Shown here: one piece after another, positions 26,650 through 35,168 of the stretch | Layout: the number at the start of each line of letters is the position of its first letter | How positions within the stretch are numbered: position 1 is the first letter of the stretch | Source of the DNA: Novosphingobium sp. PP1Y | GTDB taxonomy: Bacteria > Pseudomonadota > Alphaproteobacteria > Sphingomonadales > Sphingomonadaceae | DNA length: 64,000 bases | Direction: 5' to 3' | NCBI RefSeq assembly: GCF_000253255.1 | Contig: NC_015580.1 | Coordinates: 527,001-591,000 of the forward strand | Notes under the pieces: model-generated | Told to the model about the DNA's origin: nothing | The model's database searches: none | The model's input: only the letters and a program-made list of their open reading frames with translations | Position numbers and translations under genes: made by a program

Positions 26650-27980
26650 GCCGCGGCGACCATCCGCGCGGCGGCGCCCAGGCTGTTGGGCCCGGCGCTG
26701 GTGATCTCGACTTCGACGAGGTCTCCCACCTGTACGTCCGCCTCGAAGTGGACCGACTGCAGCCAGGGCGACTTGCCCAGCCACTGGCCGGGGTGCTTGC
26801 CCTTGCGCTCGACCAGCACGGAGCAGGTCTTGCCCACGGTCGCGGTATTGAAGGCGTACTGGTCGCGGTTGAGCGCGGCCTGAAGGCGCTGCAGGCGCTC
26901 ATCCATAACCGCCAGCGGGACCTGCCCGTCCATCGTCGCGGCGGGCGTGCCCGGGCGCGGCGAGTACTTGAAGCTGAAGCACTGGGCATAGCCGACCGCG
27001 TCGACCAGCTTGAGCGTGTCCTCGAATTCGGCATCGGTCTCGCCGGGGAAGCCGACGATGAAATCGCCCGAAAGCGCAATGTCGGGCCGCGCCGTGCGCA
27101 CCTGCTCGAGGATTTTCAGGTAGCTTTCCGCCGAGTGGCTGCGGTTCATCGCCTTGAGCACGCGGTCGTTGCCCGCCTGCACCGGCAGGTGAAGGAAGGG
27201 CATCAGCTTTTCGATCTCGCCATGCGCCGCGATCAGGCCGGGCGTCATGTCGTTGGGATGGCTGGTGGTATAGCGGATGCGGGCGAGGTCGGCGATCTGC
27301 GCCAGTTCCCGGATCAGGCCGTCGAGGCCGACCGTCTGGCCCTTCGCGTTCTCGCCGGTCCAGGCATTGACGTTCTGGCCGAGCAGCGTGATCTCGCGCG
27401 CGCCGGCTTCGACGAGGCGCCTGGCCTCCTCGATCAGGTCGCCATGCGGGCGCGAGACTTCGGCGCCGCGGGTATAGGGCACCACGCAGTAGGTGCAGAA
27501 CTTGTCGCAGCCTTCCTGCACGGTGAGGAAGGCGGTGGGCCCGGAGCGGCGACGGCGCGGCAGCGCGTCGAACTTCGTCTCTGCGGGCATGTCGGTATCG
27601 GTGACGCGGCGGCCCTCGCTGGCCTCGCGGATCATGTCGGGCAGGCGGTGGTAGGCCTGCGGGCCCACGACCATCTTCACGCTGGGCGCGCGTGCCATGA
27701 TCTCCTCGCCCTCGGCCTGCGCGACGCAGCCGGCCACCGCGATCAGCGGCGAAGAGCCGTCCTCGCGCTTCAGGCGGCCGATGTCGGAATAGACCTTCTC
27801 GGCCGCCTTTTCGCGGATGTGGCAGGTGTTGAGCACGACCAGGTCGGCATCCTCGCCTTCGGGCGCGGGGGCGATGCCCTGTTCGGCCAGCAGTTCGGCC
27901 ATGCGGTCGCCGTCATAGACGTTCATCTGGCAGCCGAAGCTCTTGACCCGGTAGGTCTTGGGAGTCTGGGTAGGATGCAT
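26646..27980 (-). CDS. miaB: tRNA-2-methylthio-N(6)-dimethylallyladenosine synthase
   Basis: MiaB is a radical-SAM methylthiotransferase acting on i6A37 of tRNA. The 444-residue protein has the UPF0004 domain with its [4Fe-4S] Cys residues (SFGCQMN, LNTCHIREKA, AVAGCVAQ), the radical-SAM triad C-x3-C-x2-C in GCDKFCTYCVVPYTRG, and a C-terminal TRAM domain. The ATG at 27980 is used, five codons after the first possible start. The hydrolase gene overlaps its stop. Confidence 0.96.
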   Translation of the reverse strand: MHPTQTPKTYRVKSFGCQMNVYDGDRMAELLAEQGIAPAPEGEDADLVVLNTCHIREKAAEKVYSDIGRLKREDGSSPLIAVAGCVAQAEGEEIMARAPSVKMVVGPQAYHRLPDMIREASEGRRVTDTDMPAETKFDALPRRRRSGPTAFLTVQEGCDKFCTYCVVPYTRGAEVSRPHGDLIEEARRLVEAGAREITLLGQNVNAWTGENAKGQTVGLDGLIRELAQIADLARIRYTTSHPNDMTPGLIAAHGEIEKLMPFLHLPVQAGNDRVLKAMNRSHSAESYLKILEQVRTARPDIALSGDFIVGFPGETDAEFEDTLKLVDAVGYAQCFSFKYSPRPGTPAATMDGQVPLAVMDERLQRLQAALNRDQYAFNTATVGKTCSVLVERKGKHPGQWLGKSPWLQSVHFEADVQVGDLVEVEITSAGPNSLGAAARMVAAA

Positions 27981-28170
27981 GGCGGCCCGATACACGCGTT
28001 TGCACGGCTTTTGAAGGGGCGCTGCGCCCGGCGTGCAGCGGGGCTCGCCCGGAGAGGCGCCGCCGGATGAAGCACCGCATACCCGATTGGGCCCGATTCA
28101 TGGGGAAGTCGCGGTCCGGCAGTGGCGCAACGGGCTTGCATGGTCCCGATTGCGACGCCAATCAGCGCCG

Positions 28171-28623
28171 ATGCGCATTGCTCTTTTCGAACCCGAGATT
28201 GCCGGAAACGTCGGCGCCATCCTGCGGCTGGGCGCCTGCATGGGTACCGCGGTGGACCTGATCGAACCGATGGGGTTCGCGTGGAACGACCGCCGCGTCC
28301 GCCGTGCCGCGATGGACTACATCGACCACGTCAGCATCACCCGGCACTCGGGCTTCGAGGCTTTCAGGGCCACCATCGGTTCGGGCAGGCTGGTCCTGTT
28401 CACGACCAAGACGACGCAATCGTCCTATGACTTCGCCTATCGCGCCGACGATGTCCTGCTGTTCGGCAAGGAGAGCGCGGGCGTCCCGCCGTCCGTGGTC
28501 GAAGCCAGCGACGCGCGCGTGCGCATCCCCCTGCGCCCGGAAGTCCGCTCCCTGAACCTTGCGACCGCAGCCGCGCTGGCGCTGGGCGAGGCCCTGCGCC
28601 AGACCGCGACACTGCCCGGCTGA
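28171..28623 (+). CDS. trmL: tRNA (cytidine(34)-2'-O)-methyltransferase
   Basis: A 150-residue minimal SPOUT methyltransferase. MRIALFEPEIAGNVGAILR is the N-terminal TrmL signature, LLFGKESAGVP the SAM-knot loop, and IPLRPEVRSLNLATAAAL the last knot segment. It 2'-O-methylates the wobble nucleotide of certain leucine tRNAs. In many sphingomonads petABC follows this gene (general knowledge); here the accessory sugar-acid island begins downstream. Confidence 0.94.
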   Translation: MRIALFEPEIAGNVGAILRLGACMGTAVDLIEPMGFAWNDRRVRRAAMDYIDHVSITRHSGFEAFRATIGSGRLVLFTTKTTQSSYDFAYRADDVLLFGKESAGVPPSVVEASDARVRIPLRPEVRSLNLATAAALALGEALRQTATLPG

Positions 28624-28728
28624 CAGGCTGCGCCACCCTCGGCCAGAGCAGGTAGGCGGGCGCGAACCGGTTCATCGTCAAAGAAATCGCCGTGGTCGCC
28701 GCTGCCATGAGCGGACGTATGATACGCG

Positions 28729-28790
28729 GTGGAGCCGGTCACTATCTCTGCAACCGATGGCAAGCCATCGCAGCTGCCCGGCTCCGCCAC
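28729..28790. other. Structured intergenic element between trmL and the alcohol dehydrogenase
   Basis: Nested inverted repeats can form a three-tier stem: GTGGAGCCGG (28729-28738) with CCGGCTCCgcCAC (28778-28790), CTG (28748-28750) with CAG (28771-28773), and CGATGG-caag-CCATCG (28755-28770). The genes on both sides converge on it. There is no T-run, so it is not a classic terminator; it may be a bidirectional attenuator or a small RNA. Confidence 0.5.
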
Positions 28791-28808
28791 GAAATTGCGT
28801 AAGGTGCG

Positions 28809-29924
28809 TCAGGACATCCGCAGGACGGGCTTGATCACATCGCCGCTTTCACTGGCCGCAATCGCCTCGTTGATCCGCTCGAAGGGGAAGAAGCCGATCA
28901 GCCGGTCGAACGGAAAGCGGCCCTGGCGATAGTAATCCATCAATGTGGGCAGGAATGTCTGGAGATCGCTGTCGCCCCCCAGGATGCCCATGACGCGGCG
29001 GCCGTGGCCCATGAACGTCGCTTCGTTGAAGGCGAGCATGTCTTCCGGCGCAGAGGCGCCGACCATGCCCAGTATGCCTTTCGGCGCCAGCAGGGAAAAG
29101 GCCAGCTCGATCAGCTTGTTCACGCCCGTGGTATCGAAGGCGTAGCCAAGGCCGCTTGGACACAGCCCGCGAATAGACTCCTCGACGTTGTCGCTCCGGC
29201 CGTTGAAGGCATGCGTCGCTCCCAGTTCAAGGGCCATGGCGAGGCGCGAATCGTGCACGTCTATGGCAATGATGGGATGCGCACCTGCGATCTTTGCCGC
29301 CATGATCGCGGCCATGCCCACGGTTCCTGCTCCCCAGATCGCAATCGGCATGTCCTTGCGGACTTCCATCGCATTCAACACCGCGCCGGCTCCGGTCATC
29401 AGGCCGCAGCCGATCGGGGCGAGCACTTCCAGCGGCGTGTCGTCGAGGCTGGCGGGAACGCGCACGACGTTGCGCTCGTGCGCGATAGCATGGGTGGCGA
29501 AGGCTGACTGGCCGAAGAAGTTGCCATTGAGCGGGGAGCCGTCGCGATAGAGCGTGGGCGATCCGTCGGGGCGCGCGCCCGACCAGTTGTTGGGGAAGAA
29601 CTCGTAGCAATATGTCGGCGCGTCGGCACTGCAATTGGGGCAATCGCCGCAGGAGTTGAAGCTCATGACGACCCGGTCCCCGGGGCTGACCGAGGTCACC
29701 GCGCTTCCCACTTCCTCGACGATGCCGGCACCTTCATGGCCAAGGACGATCGGCAGAGGTACCGGCAATTGCGCGTCGCGCACGGCAAGGTCGGTGTGAC
29801 AGATGCCGCAGGCAACGATACGCACCCGAAGCTCGTCAGGGCGCAGCGCATCCAGCTCGACATCGGCGATGGCGAAAGGTTCGGTCTGGCCACTGCAGAT
29901 CGCGGCCCGTGCTGGCGTTTTCAT
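28809..29924 (-). CDS. Zinc-dependent alcohol dehydrogenase, aryl/benzyl-alcohol type
   Basis: A 371-residue MDR-family enzyme. The catalytic zinc ligands are in ACGICHTDLA and GHEGAG, the structural zinc Cys residues in CGDCPNCSADAPTYC, and the NAD-binding loop is GAGTVGMAA. The FFPNNWSGARPDGSPTL insert is typical of the aryl-alcohol dehydrogenase (XylB-like) branch. A GAGGAG-AAAGAC Shine-Dalgarno precedes the ATG. It is the last gene of the four-gene minus-strand operon headed by gluconate 5-dehydrogenase; its substrate in this pathway is unknown. Confidence 0.88.
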   Translation of the reverse strand: MKTPARAAICSGQTEPFAIADVELDALRPDELRVRIVACGICHTDLAVRDAQLPVPLPIVLGHEGAGIVEEVGSAVTSVSPGDRVVMSFNSCGDCPNCSADAPTYCYEFFPNNWSGARPDGSPTLYRDGSPLNGNFFGQSAFATHAIAHERNVVRVPASLDDTPLEVLAPIGCGLMTGAGAVLNAMEVRKDMPIAIWGAGTVGMAAIMAAKIAGAHPIIAIDVHDSRLAMALELGATHAFNGRSDNVEESIRGLCPSGLGYAFDTTGVNKLIELAFSLLAPKGILGMVGASAPEDMLAFNEATFMGHGRRVMGILGGDSDLQTFLPTLMDYYRQGRFPFDRLIGFFPFERINEAIAASESGDVIKPVLRMS

Positions 29925-29967
29925 GTCTTTCTCCTCGTCCTGCCGCCAAGTGGTTGCCGCGTCTGGA

Positions 29968-30708
29968 TTATCCGCGGCCGATGAACGGCATTTTGGTAGC
30001 CATTACGGTCATGAAAGCAACGTTGGCCTCAAGCGGCAGGCTGTCCATGTAGGCGACAGCCTCGCCGACCCGGGCAGCATCCATGAGAGGCTCGGTCCGG
30101 ATGCTGCCGTCGGCCTGAGGCACTCCTTCGGCCATGGCCGAGGCCATTTCGCTGGCAGCATTGCCGATATCGATCTGGCCGCAGGCAATGTCGTGTGCGC
30201 GGCCGTCGAGTGCGCACGACTTGGTAAGGCCGGTAACGGCATGCTTCGTCGCGGTATAGGCGATCGAGTCAGGCCGCGGGGCGTGGGCCGATATCGATCC
30301 GTTGTTGATGATGCGACCGCCCTTCGGAGTCTGCGCCTTCATCACGCGGAATGCGGCCTGAAGGCACAGGAAGGCGCCGGTCAGGTTGGTGTCCACGGTG
30401 CGCTTCCAGTCCTCGTACGCATAACTTTCAATCGCACCGCCAAGGCTCACTCCGGCGTTGTTGAAAAGCAGGTCGAGACGTCCCAGGCCGTCAACAGTGC
30501 GAGCGAACAGGGCATCCACGCTGGCTGGATCGGTTACGTCGGCGCCGATGGCAAGATGATCGCTCCCGCCAAGCAGCGCACGCGTTTCTTCCAGCGCCGC
30601 GATCCTGCGCCCCGCCAGAGCGAGACGATAGCCTCGCTTCGCCAAGGTCACTGCGACTGCCTGGCCGATCCCGCTACCGGCACCGGTGATGAGGGCGGTT
30701 CTGCTCAT
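29968..30708 (-). CDS. SDR family NAD(P)-dependent oxidoreductase
   Basis: A 246-residue classical short-chain dehydrogenase: TGAGSGIG cofactor motif near residue 8, NNAG at about 87, and Ser...Tyr-x3-Lys in GSISAHAP...YTATKHA. The ATG overlaps the stop of the 2-hydroxyacid dehydrogenase gene (ATGA at 30705-30708). It is the third gene of the operon. The likely role is oxidation or reduction of a sugar acid or derived alcohol. Confidence 0.88.
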   Translation of the reverse strand: MSRTALITGAGSGIGQAVAVTLAKRGYRLALAGRRIAALEETRALLGGSDHLAIGADVTDPASVDALFARTVDGLGRLDLLFNNAGVSLGGAIESYAYEDWKRTVDTNLTGAFLCLQAAFRVMKAQTPKGGRIINNGSISAHAPRPDSIAYTATKHAVTGLTKSCALDGRAHDIACGQIDIGNAASEMASAMAEGVPQADGSIRTEPLMDAARVGEAVAYMDSLPLEANVAFMTVMATKMPFIGRG

Positions 30709-31661
30709 CGTGGGGCAAGTGCCGCGCGCGGAGCTCTTCCCGCCAGGAAATCGTCCAGATTGGCCACCACGAGATCCGCCATGGCCTGCCGGGTTTCGAC
30801 GGTCGCACTGGCGATGTGGGGGGTGAGAACGGTCCTTTCGCTATCGACAAGCGGCTGGGGAATGTTCGGCTCGTCGGCGAAGACATCGAGCGCCGCGCCC
30901 GCAATTACGCCCTCTGTCACCGCCCGGGTCAGGGCGGGCTCGTCGATTACCGCGCCGCGCGAGACATTGACCAGATATCCATCGCGGCCGAGCGCGGCGA
31001 GAATCTCGGCGTTGACGATTCCGCGAGTCTCGGGCGTAGCCGCGCAGGCCACGATAAGGACATCGCAGGCTTCGGCCAGTTCGGCCGCGCTTGCATGGTA
31101 AGCGTAATCGACCGGCTTGGGGCCGGCGTCGCAATAGGCAATCGGACCGAATGCGGCGAGGCGCTGCGCCACCGCAAGTCCGATCTGGCCCAGCCCCAGA
31201 ATGCCGAAGCGGCGTCCGCTGACCTTGCGAGCCAGGGGCATGTCACCCTGCAGCCAGCGGCCCTGGCGTACGTAGGCATCGGCCGAGGGCAGTCCCCGGA
31301 GCATGGCGATGACAAGCCCGACGGCGAGATCCGCGACGTCATCCGTCAAGGTCCCGGGTGTCGTCGTGACGGCAATGCCCCGGGATTGGGCTGCGGCGAG
31401 ATCGACCTTGTCGAAGCCTACTCCGTTGATCGCGACGATGCCCAGCGAAGGCAGTGCGGCCATGAGCTCGGGCGGACAGCCGATGTGTCCGCCTGTCACG
31501 ACTGCGCGAACCTGCGCGGCATTTTGCGCAAGCCAGGCCTTCTGTTCGGCAACGTCCTTCTCGAACCAGCGCTGAACCTGGAAGCGGGCCGCGACCGCAG
31601 CTTCCAGATTCGGTGAAAACGGGCACAGCTGCAGTGCGACGGCTGCGGAAGAATCCCCCAT
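30705..31661 (-). CDS. D-isomer-specific 2-hydroxyacid dehydrogenase (GhrB / 2-ketogluconate reductase-like)
   Basis: A 318-residue 2-hydroxyacid dehydrogenase. The Rossmann motif is GILGLGQIG, the catalytic Arg is in VSRGAVIDE context, the Glu in DVFADEPNIPQ, and the His in LTPHIASAT. Start 31661 is chosen for its CAGGAGA upstream; a TTG at 31682 overlapping the previous stop is less likely. Relatives reduce glyoxylate, hydroxypyruvate or 2-ketogluconate. Beside gluconate 5-dehydrogenase and gluconokinase, a 2-ketogluconate reductase role is the best inference. Confidence 0.87.
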   Translation of the reverse strand: MGDSSAAVALQLCPFSPNLEAAVAARFQVQRWFEKDVAEQKAWLAQNAAQVRAVVTGGHIGCPPELMAALPSLGIVAINGVGFDKVDLAAAQSRGIAVTTTPGTLTDDVADLAVGLVIAMLRGLPSADAYVRQGRWLQGDMPLARKVSGRRFGILGLGQIGLAVAQRLAAFGPIAYCDAGPKPVDYAYHASAAELAEACDVLIVACAATPETRGIVNAEILAALGRDGYLVNVSRGAVIDEPALTRAVTEGVIAGAALDVFADEPNIPQPLVDSERTVLTPHIASATVETRQAMADLVVANLDDFLAGRAPRAALAPR

Positions 31662-31678
31662 GAAAATCTGTCTCCTGC

Positions 31679-32440
31679 TCAAATTACCGAGAGTATGCCG
31701 CCGTCGACGTAAAGCGTCTGGCCGTTGACGAAATCGGATGCGCCCGAGCAGAGGAAGACGGCTGCGCCGTGCAGGTCCTCCAGATTTCCCCAGCGGCCCG
31801 CTGGCGTGCGCTTACGCAGCCAGGCATCGAATTCGGGATCCTCGACCAGCGCCTTGTTGAGCGGGGTTGCGAAATAGCCCGGTCCGATCGCATTGATCTG
31901 GAGCCCATGGCGCGCCCAGTCGGCGCACATGCCGCGGGTCAGATTCCTTACCGCCCCCTTGCTCGCGGTATAGGGCGCAATTCCTGGGCGGGCGAGTTCG
32001 CACTGAACCGAGCCGATGTTGACGATCTTGCCGCGACCGCGCGCGATCATCGAACGCGCAACGGCCTTGGACACGAAATAGACGCTGTCCAGGTTCGTCG
32101 CCATCAGCGCGCGCCAATCGTCGTCATCGAACTGCTCGAGTGGCGCGCGGCGCTGGATTCCCGCGTTGTTGACGAGGATATCCAGCGGGCCGTCCTCGCT
32201 CTCGATCTCTTCGATGGCGCGGTTCACCGAATCCGGGTCGGTTACGTCGAAGCAGCTTGTGGCTACGCGGAAACCCTGGCCGCGCAGTGCATCGGCAGCC
32301 GAGCCGAGCGCATCTTGCGATCGCGCGTTCAGTACCAGCGAGGCGCCGGCCTGCCCAAGGGCTTGCGCGATCGAATAGCCGATTCCGCGCGAGGAGCCGG
32401 TGATGAGGGCTCTGCGGCCCTCAAGGTTGAATAGGTTCAC
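31679..32440 (-). CDS. Gluconate 5-dehydrogenase-like SDR (IdnO/Gno)
   Basis: A 253-residue SDR closely resembling IdnO/Gno, which interconverts 5-keto-D-gluconate and D-gluconate. Visible are NLEGRRALITGSSRGIGYSI, NNAGIQRRAPLEQF, the catalytic Ser and Tyr-x3-Lys (IGSVQCE...YTASKGA), and the tail GQTLYVDGGILSVI. The GTG at 32440 is chosen because AAGGAG stands eight bases upstream. It heads the minus-strand operon and diverges from the L-idonate dehydrogenase gene, its partner in the idonate pathway. Confidence 0.9.
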   Translation of the reverse strand: MNLFNLEGRRALITGSSRGIGYSIAQALGQAGASLVLNARSQDALGSAADALRGQGFRVATSCFDVTDPDSVNRAIEEIESEDGPLDILVNNAGIQRRAPLEQFDDDDWRALMATNLDSVYFVSKAVARSMIARGRGKIVNIGSVQCELARPGIAPYTASKGAVRNLTRGMCADWARHGLQINAIGPGYFATPLNKALVEDPEFDAWLRKRTPAGRWGNLEDLHGAAVFLCSGASDFVNGQTLYVDGGILSVI

Positions 32441-32472
32441 GACATGCTCTCCTTCATGGCCTTGCCCTAGTA

Positions 32473-32486
32473 TGGGATCGGTCACA
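32473..32486. promoter_or_regulatory. Putative LacI-type operator 1 (gno promoter)
   Basis: TGGGATCGGTCACA is an imperfect dyad with central CG, as expected for LacI-family operators. A 14-bp identical copy stands before the TonB receptor gene at 42430. Read on the minus strand, a possible -10 CATACT (32473-32468) abuts it, so repressor binding would block the gno promoter. Confidence 0.68.
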
Positions 32487-32595
32487 TGACAAGTCTTAAC
32501 GAGTTGCCCGAGATTGAGGTGATATGCGGTAAGCGCTCATTTTTACGATGGAATTATCTTTTTCCGATTGACGTGTTGCCACGCATGGTCACCGA

Positions 32596-32609
32596 TGGTA
32601 TCGGTCCCA
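32596..32609. promoter_or_regulatory. Putative LacI-type operator 2 (idnD promoter)
   Basis: TGGTATCGGTCCCA shares TATCGGTCCCA with the site at 42311 and the ATCGGTC core with operators 1 and 4. It lies 21 bases before the idnD ATG and downstream of a TTGACG (32568-32573), where a bound repressor would hinder initiation. Confidence 0.65.
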
Positions 32610-32629
32610 CCGTAATAGGAGAGGGCGTT

Positions 32630-33676
32630 ATGCTTGCAGCGATTTGCCACGGAAAGAAGGATTTGCGCGTCGAGGAGCGGGAGGACCGCGGGCTGGCTGA
32701 CGGCGAAGTGCGCGTGGCGGTCGCTTACGGTGGTATATGCGGTTCCGATATGCACTACTTCCACCGAGGGTCGGTGGGGGACAACGTTGTCCGGGAGCCG
32801 ATGGTGCTGGGGCACGAGATTTCCGGCGTAATCGCCGAATGCGGTGCCGGCGTCGAAGGGCTGCGTCCGGGCATGCGCGCTGCCCTGGATCCGAGCCGGC
32901 CGTGCCTGACCTGCGCGCAGTGTCGTGCCGGCCGGATGAACTTGTGCGAGGATATGTACTTCCTCGGCAGTGCAGGCCGCTTCCCGCATGTCCAGGGCGG
33001 GTTCGCCCAGCATCTCGTGCTTCGGGCCGATCAGATCATCCCGGTTCCCGACGATGCCGATCTGCTCCGGCTCTCGGTTGCGGAGCCGCTCTCGGTCGGT
33101 TTGCACGCCGTTGCCCGGGCAGGCGCGCTGATGGGGAAGAGGGTCCTGGTCACCGGGTCCGGGCCGATTGGATTGCTGACCGCGCGTTGTGCGAAATGGG
33201 CAGGCGCGCTGGAAGTCGTCTCTACCGACATCGAGGATGCCGCTCTGCAAGTGGCGCGTCGCATGGGGGTGGATCGCACCGTCAACGTGGCCAGCGCGCC
33301 GGACGCGCTCTTGGCGATGAAGGATCATTTCGATGTCGCCTTCGAGGCATCGGGCGCGGCAGCGGCGCTTGGCTCGTTGTTCGACCTCGTGCGGCGCGGC
33401 GGTCGTATCGTCCAGGTCGGCATGCTTCCGCCCGGCGATGCTCCGGTCCCCGTCAACAGGCTTCAGGCGCGCGAGATCGAGTTCGTGGGAGCGTTTCGTG
33501 CCAATGGCGAATTCCGGCTTGCGGTCGATCTGATCGTGTCGGGCGCGATCGACGTCACCCCGATCCTTTCGGGTACCTTTCCGCTCGCCGATTCCGTCAC
33601 TGCCTTTGAACGGGCAGGCGATCGTTCGCAGGTCGTCAAGCTGCATATAGCCATGAACCCGGAGCAATTCGCATGA
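32630..33676 (+). CDS. idnD: L-idonate 5-dehydrogenase-like zinc dehydrogenase
   Basis: A 348-residue MDR enzyme matching IdnD: GGICGSDMHYFHRG (catalytic zinc Cys), GHEISGVI, structural-zinc segment CLTCAQCRAGRMNLC, and NAD-binding GSGPIGLLTARCA. IdnD oxidises L-idonate to 5-ketogluconate. The ATG at 32630 has TAGGAGAGG upstream; the frame opens earlier at 32486 but those codons lie in the operator region. It begins the plus-strand operon; the next gene overlaps its stop. Confidence 0.9.
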   Translation: MLAAICHGKKDLRVEEREDRGLADGEVRVAVAYGGICGSDMHYFHRGSVGDNVVREPMVLGHEISGVIAECGAGVEGLRPGMRAALDPSRPCLTCAQCRAGRMNLCEDMYFLGSAGRFPHVQGGFAQHLVLRADQIIPVPDDADLLRLSVAEPLSVGLHAVARAGALMGKRVLVTGSGPIGLLTARCAKWAGALEVVSTDIEDAALQVARRMGVDRTVNVASAPDALLAMKDHFDVAFEASGAAAALGSLFDLVRRGGRIVQVGMLPPGDAPVPVNRLQAREIEFVGAFRANGEFRLAVDLIVSGAIDVTPILSGTFPLADSVTAFERAGDRSQVVKLHIAMNPEQFA

Positions 33677-34023
33677 TTACCCGCACCGCCGTCTTCGAGG
33701 GCATGATCAAGCCGGGCCGTGAAGAGGCATTCAAACATGCCGTGGTCACGCGGCTGGGTCCAGCCTGGAAGGCCTTTCCGCACGCGCTTGATGTCCGCCT
33801 GTTCTACATTGAAGACGCGGACGAGGGCGCGCCTCCGATCGTCATGATGCAGCAGATCGACTATCCAAGCCGCGAGGCCCTGGCTGAAGCGCTGGCCTCA
33901 CCCGCCCGCGATGCCGCGCGCGCAGCGACGCTGGAAGTCCTCGAGATGTTCGAAGGGCGCTTCTATCACTATGTGAGCGAGGGCAACGCGGTCGAGGCGG
34001 TGGAGGCGGCGCAAACCCGGTGA
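33673..34023 (+). CDS. Small protein, probable dimeric alpha/beta-barrel (EthD-like)
   Basis: A 116-residue soluble protein, not confidently recognised. Segments such as AVFEGMIKPGREEAFKH, LYF-type strand VRLFYIEDADEG, MMQQIDYPSREALAEAL and FYHYV fit a ferredoxin-like dimeric alpha/beta barrel of the EthD/antibiotic-monooxygenase sort. The ATG overlaps the idnD stop (ATGA), so it is tightly coupled to idonate dehydrogenase. A mutarotase or accessory role is conceivable; no catalytic motif is visible. Confidence 0.65.
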   Translation: MITRTAVFEGMIKPGREEAFKHAVVTRLGPAWKAFPHALDVRLFYIEDADEGAPPIVMMQQIDYPSREALAEALASPARDAARAATLEVLEMFEGRFYHYVSEGNAVEAVEAAQTR

Positions 34024-34060
34024 TATGCCGGAGTTTTGTTGCCTGAAGGATCCAGTCGCG

Positions 34061-35167
34061 ATGTCCAGTTCATCCAACTCTTCCGCCGATGCCGGCAATC
34101 GCGAAGCCCCGGTCGCAGGTGGGAAGTCCCAGCAGTCCACCGGCCGACCGACAATTCGCGACGTTTCGCGCCTTGCCGGCGTTTCTCGCATGACCGTTTC
34201 GCGTGTGATCAGTACGCCCGACCTCGTGCTTCCGGCGACCCGGGACAAGGTTCTGCGTGCGATCGACAGCCTGGGTTATGTTCCGGACCGCGCGGCGGGA
34301 AGTCTGTCGAGCCGCAAGACCGGCTTTATTGCGCTCATGCTGCCCACGCTGAACAACGCCAACTTCGCGGCGGTTGCGCATGGTCTTACCGAAGTCCTTC
34401 GGGAACGCGACTATCATCTCCTGGTGGCTTATACCGACTACGATACGGCCGAGGAGGAGCGCCAGATGCGTGCGCTCCTCGCGCGCCGGCCCGAGGCTAT
34501 CGTGATCACCGGCGCCATGCACCGGCGCAACGCCAACCGCATGCTGCTGGCGGCGGACATCCCGGTCATCGAGGTTGCAAACCTTCCCAGCCAGCCGATC
34601 GAGCATGCCATCGGCTTTTCCAACTACGAAGTTGGACGTACCGCAGCACGCTATCTCATCGCGAAGGGCTTTACCCGGATCGGCGCGCTCGCGGCGACTG
34701 CGGGCGAAACGGTGACCGATCACCGCGGTGAGGAGCGCGTGCGCGGTTTCGAAGAGGAATTGTCTGCCTCCGGTCTGTCCAGGGATTTCGTGCTGCGGCA
34801 TGGCCAGGCACCGGTCAGCTTCTCGCACGGCTCACATGCCATGGGCGCATTGCTCGAGGCGCATCCGGACGTCGAAGCGGTTTTCGCCGTGTCCGACATG
34901 TCGGCTGTCGGTGCGGTCATGGAGTGCCAACGCCGTGGTATCGACGTCCCGGGGCGGGTCTCGATCATGGGCTTCGGCGATTTCGAGATCGGCAGGGAAA
35001 TCAATCCTCCGCTCACCACCATCCATGTGGACTTTCATGCGCTTGGCCAACGAACGGGACATGCCCTGCTGGGTATCCTGTCCGCGGATGCGCAGGAACG
35101 TCCTGCCCAGCGCATCGATGTCGGGCTGAGCCTGATCGAGCGCGCCTCAGTCAAGGGAACCCAATAG
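34061..35167 (+). CDS. LacI/GntR-type transcriptional repressor
   Basis: A 368-residue LacI-family regulator. The helix-turn-helix is RPTIRDVSRLAGVSRMTVSR, the hinge is PDRAAGSLSSRKTG, and a periplasmic-binding-protein-like effector domain follows. Start 34061 has GAAGGA ten bases upstream; an ATG at 34025 is the alternative. It sits inside the catabolic operon between the EthD-like gene and the beta-hydroxyacid dehydrogenase, so it is probably autoregulated. Its likely operators are the four TGRKATCGGTCMCA dyads at 32.5 and 42.3-42.4 kb; by analogy with GntR/IdnR the inducer would be a gluconate-type acid. Confidence 0.9.
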   Translation: MSSSSNSSADAGNREAPVAGGKSQQSTGRPTIRDVSRLAGVSRMTVSRVISTPDLVLPATRDKVLRAIDSLGYVPDRAAGSLSSRKTGFIALMLPTLNNANFAAVAHGLTEVLRERDYHLLVAYTDYDTAEEERQMRALLARRPEAIVITGAMHRRNANRMLLAADIPVIEVANLPSQPIEHAIGFSNYEVGRTAARYLIAKGFTRIGALAATAGETVTDHRGEERVRGFEEELSASGLSRDFVLRHGQAPVSFSHGSHAMGALLEAHPDVEAVFAVSDMSAVGAVMECQRRGIDVPGRVSIMGFGDFEIGREINPPLTTIHVDFHALGQRTGHALLGILSADAQERPAQRIDVGLSLIERASVKGTQ

Positions 35168-35168
35168 C

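Noticed and set aside
30526..30538. TGGATCGGTTACG as a fifth LacI-type operator
   Set aside because: It lacks one G and the TCMCA arm, and lies inside the SDR coding sequence.
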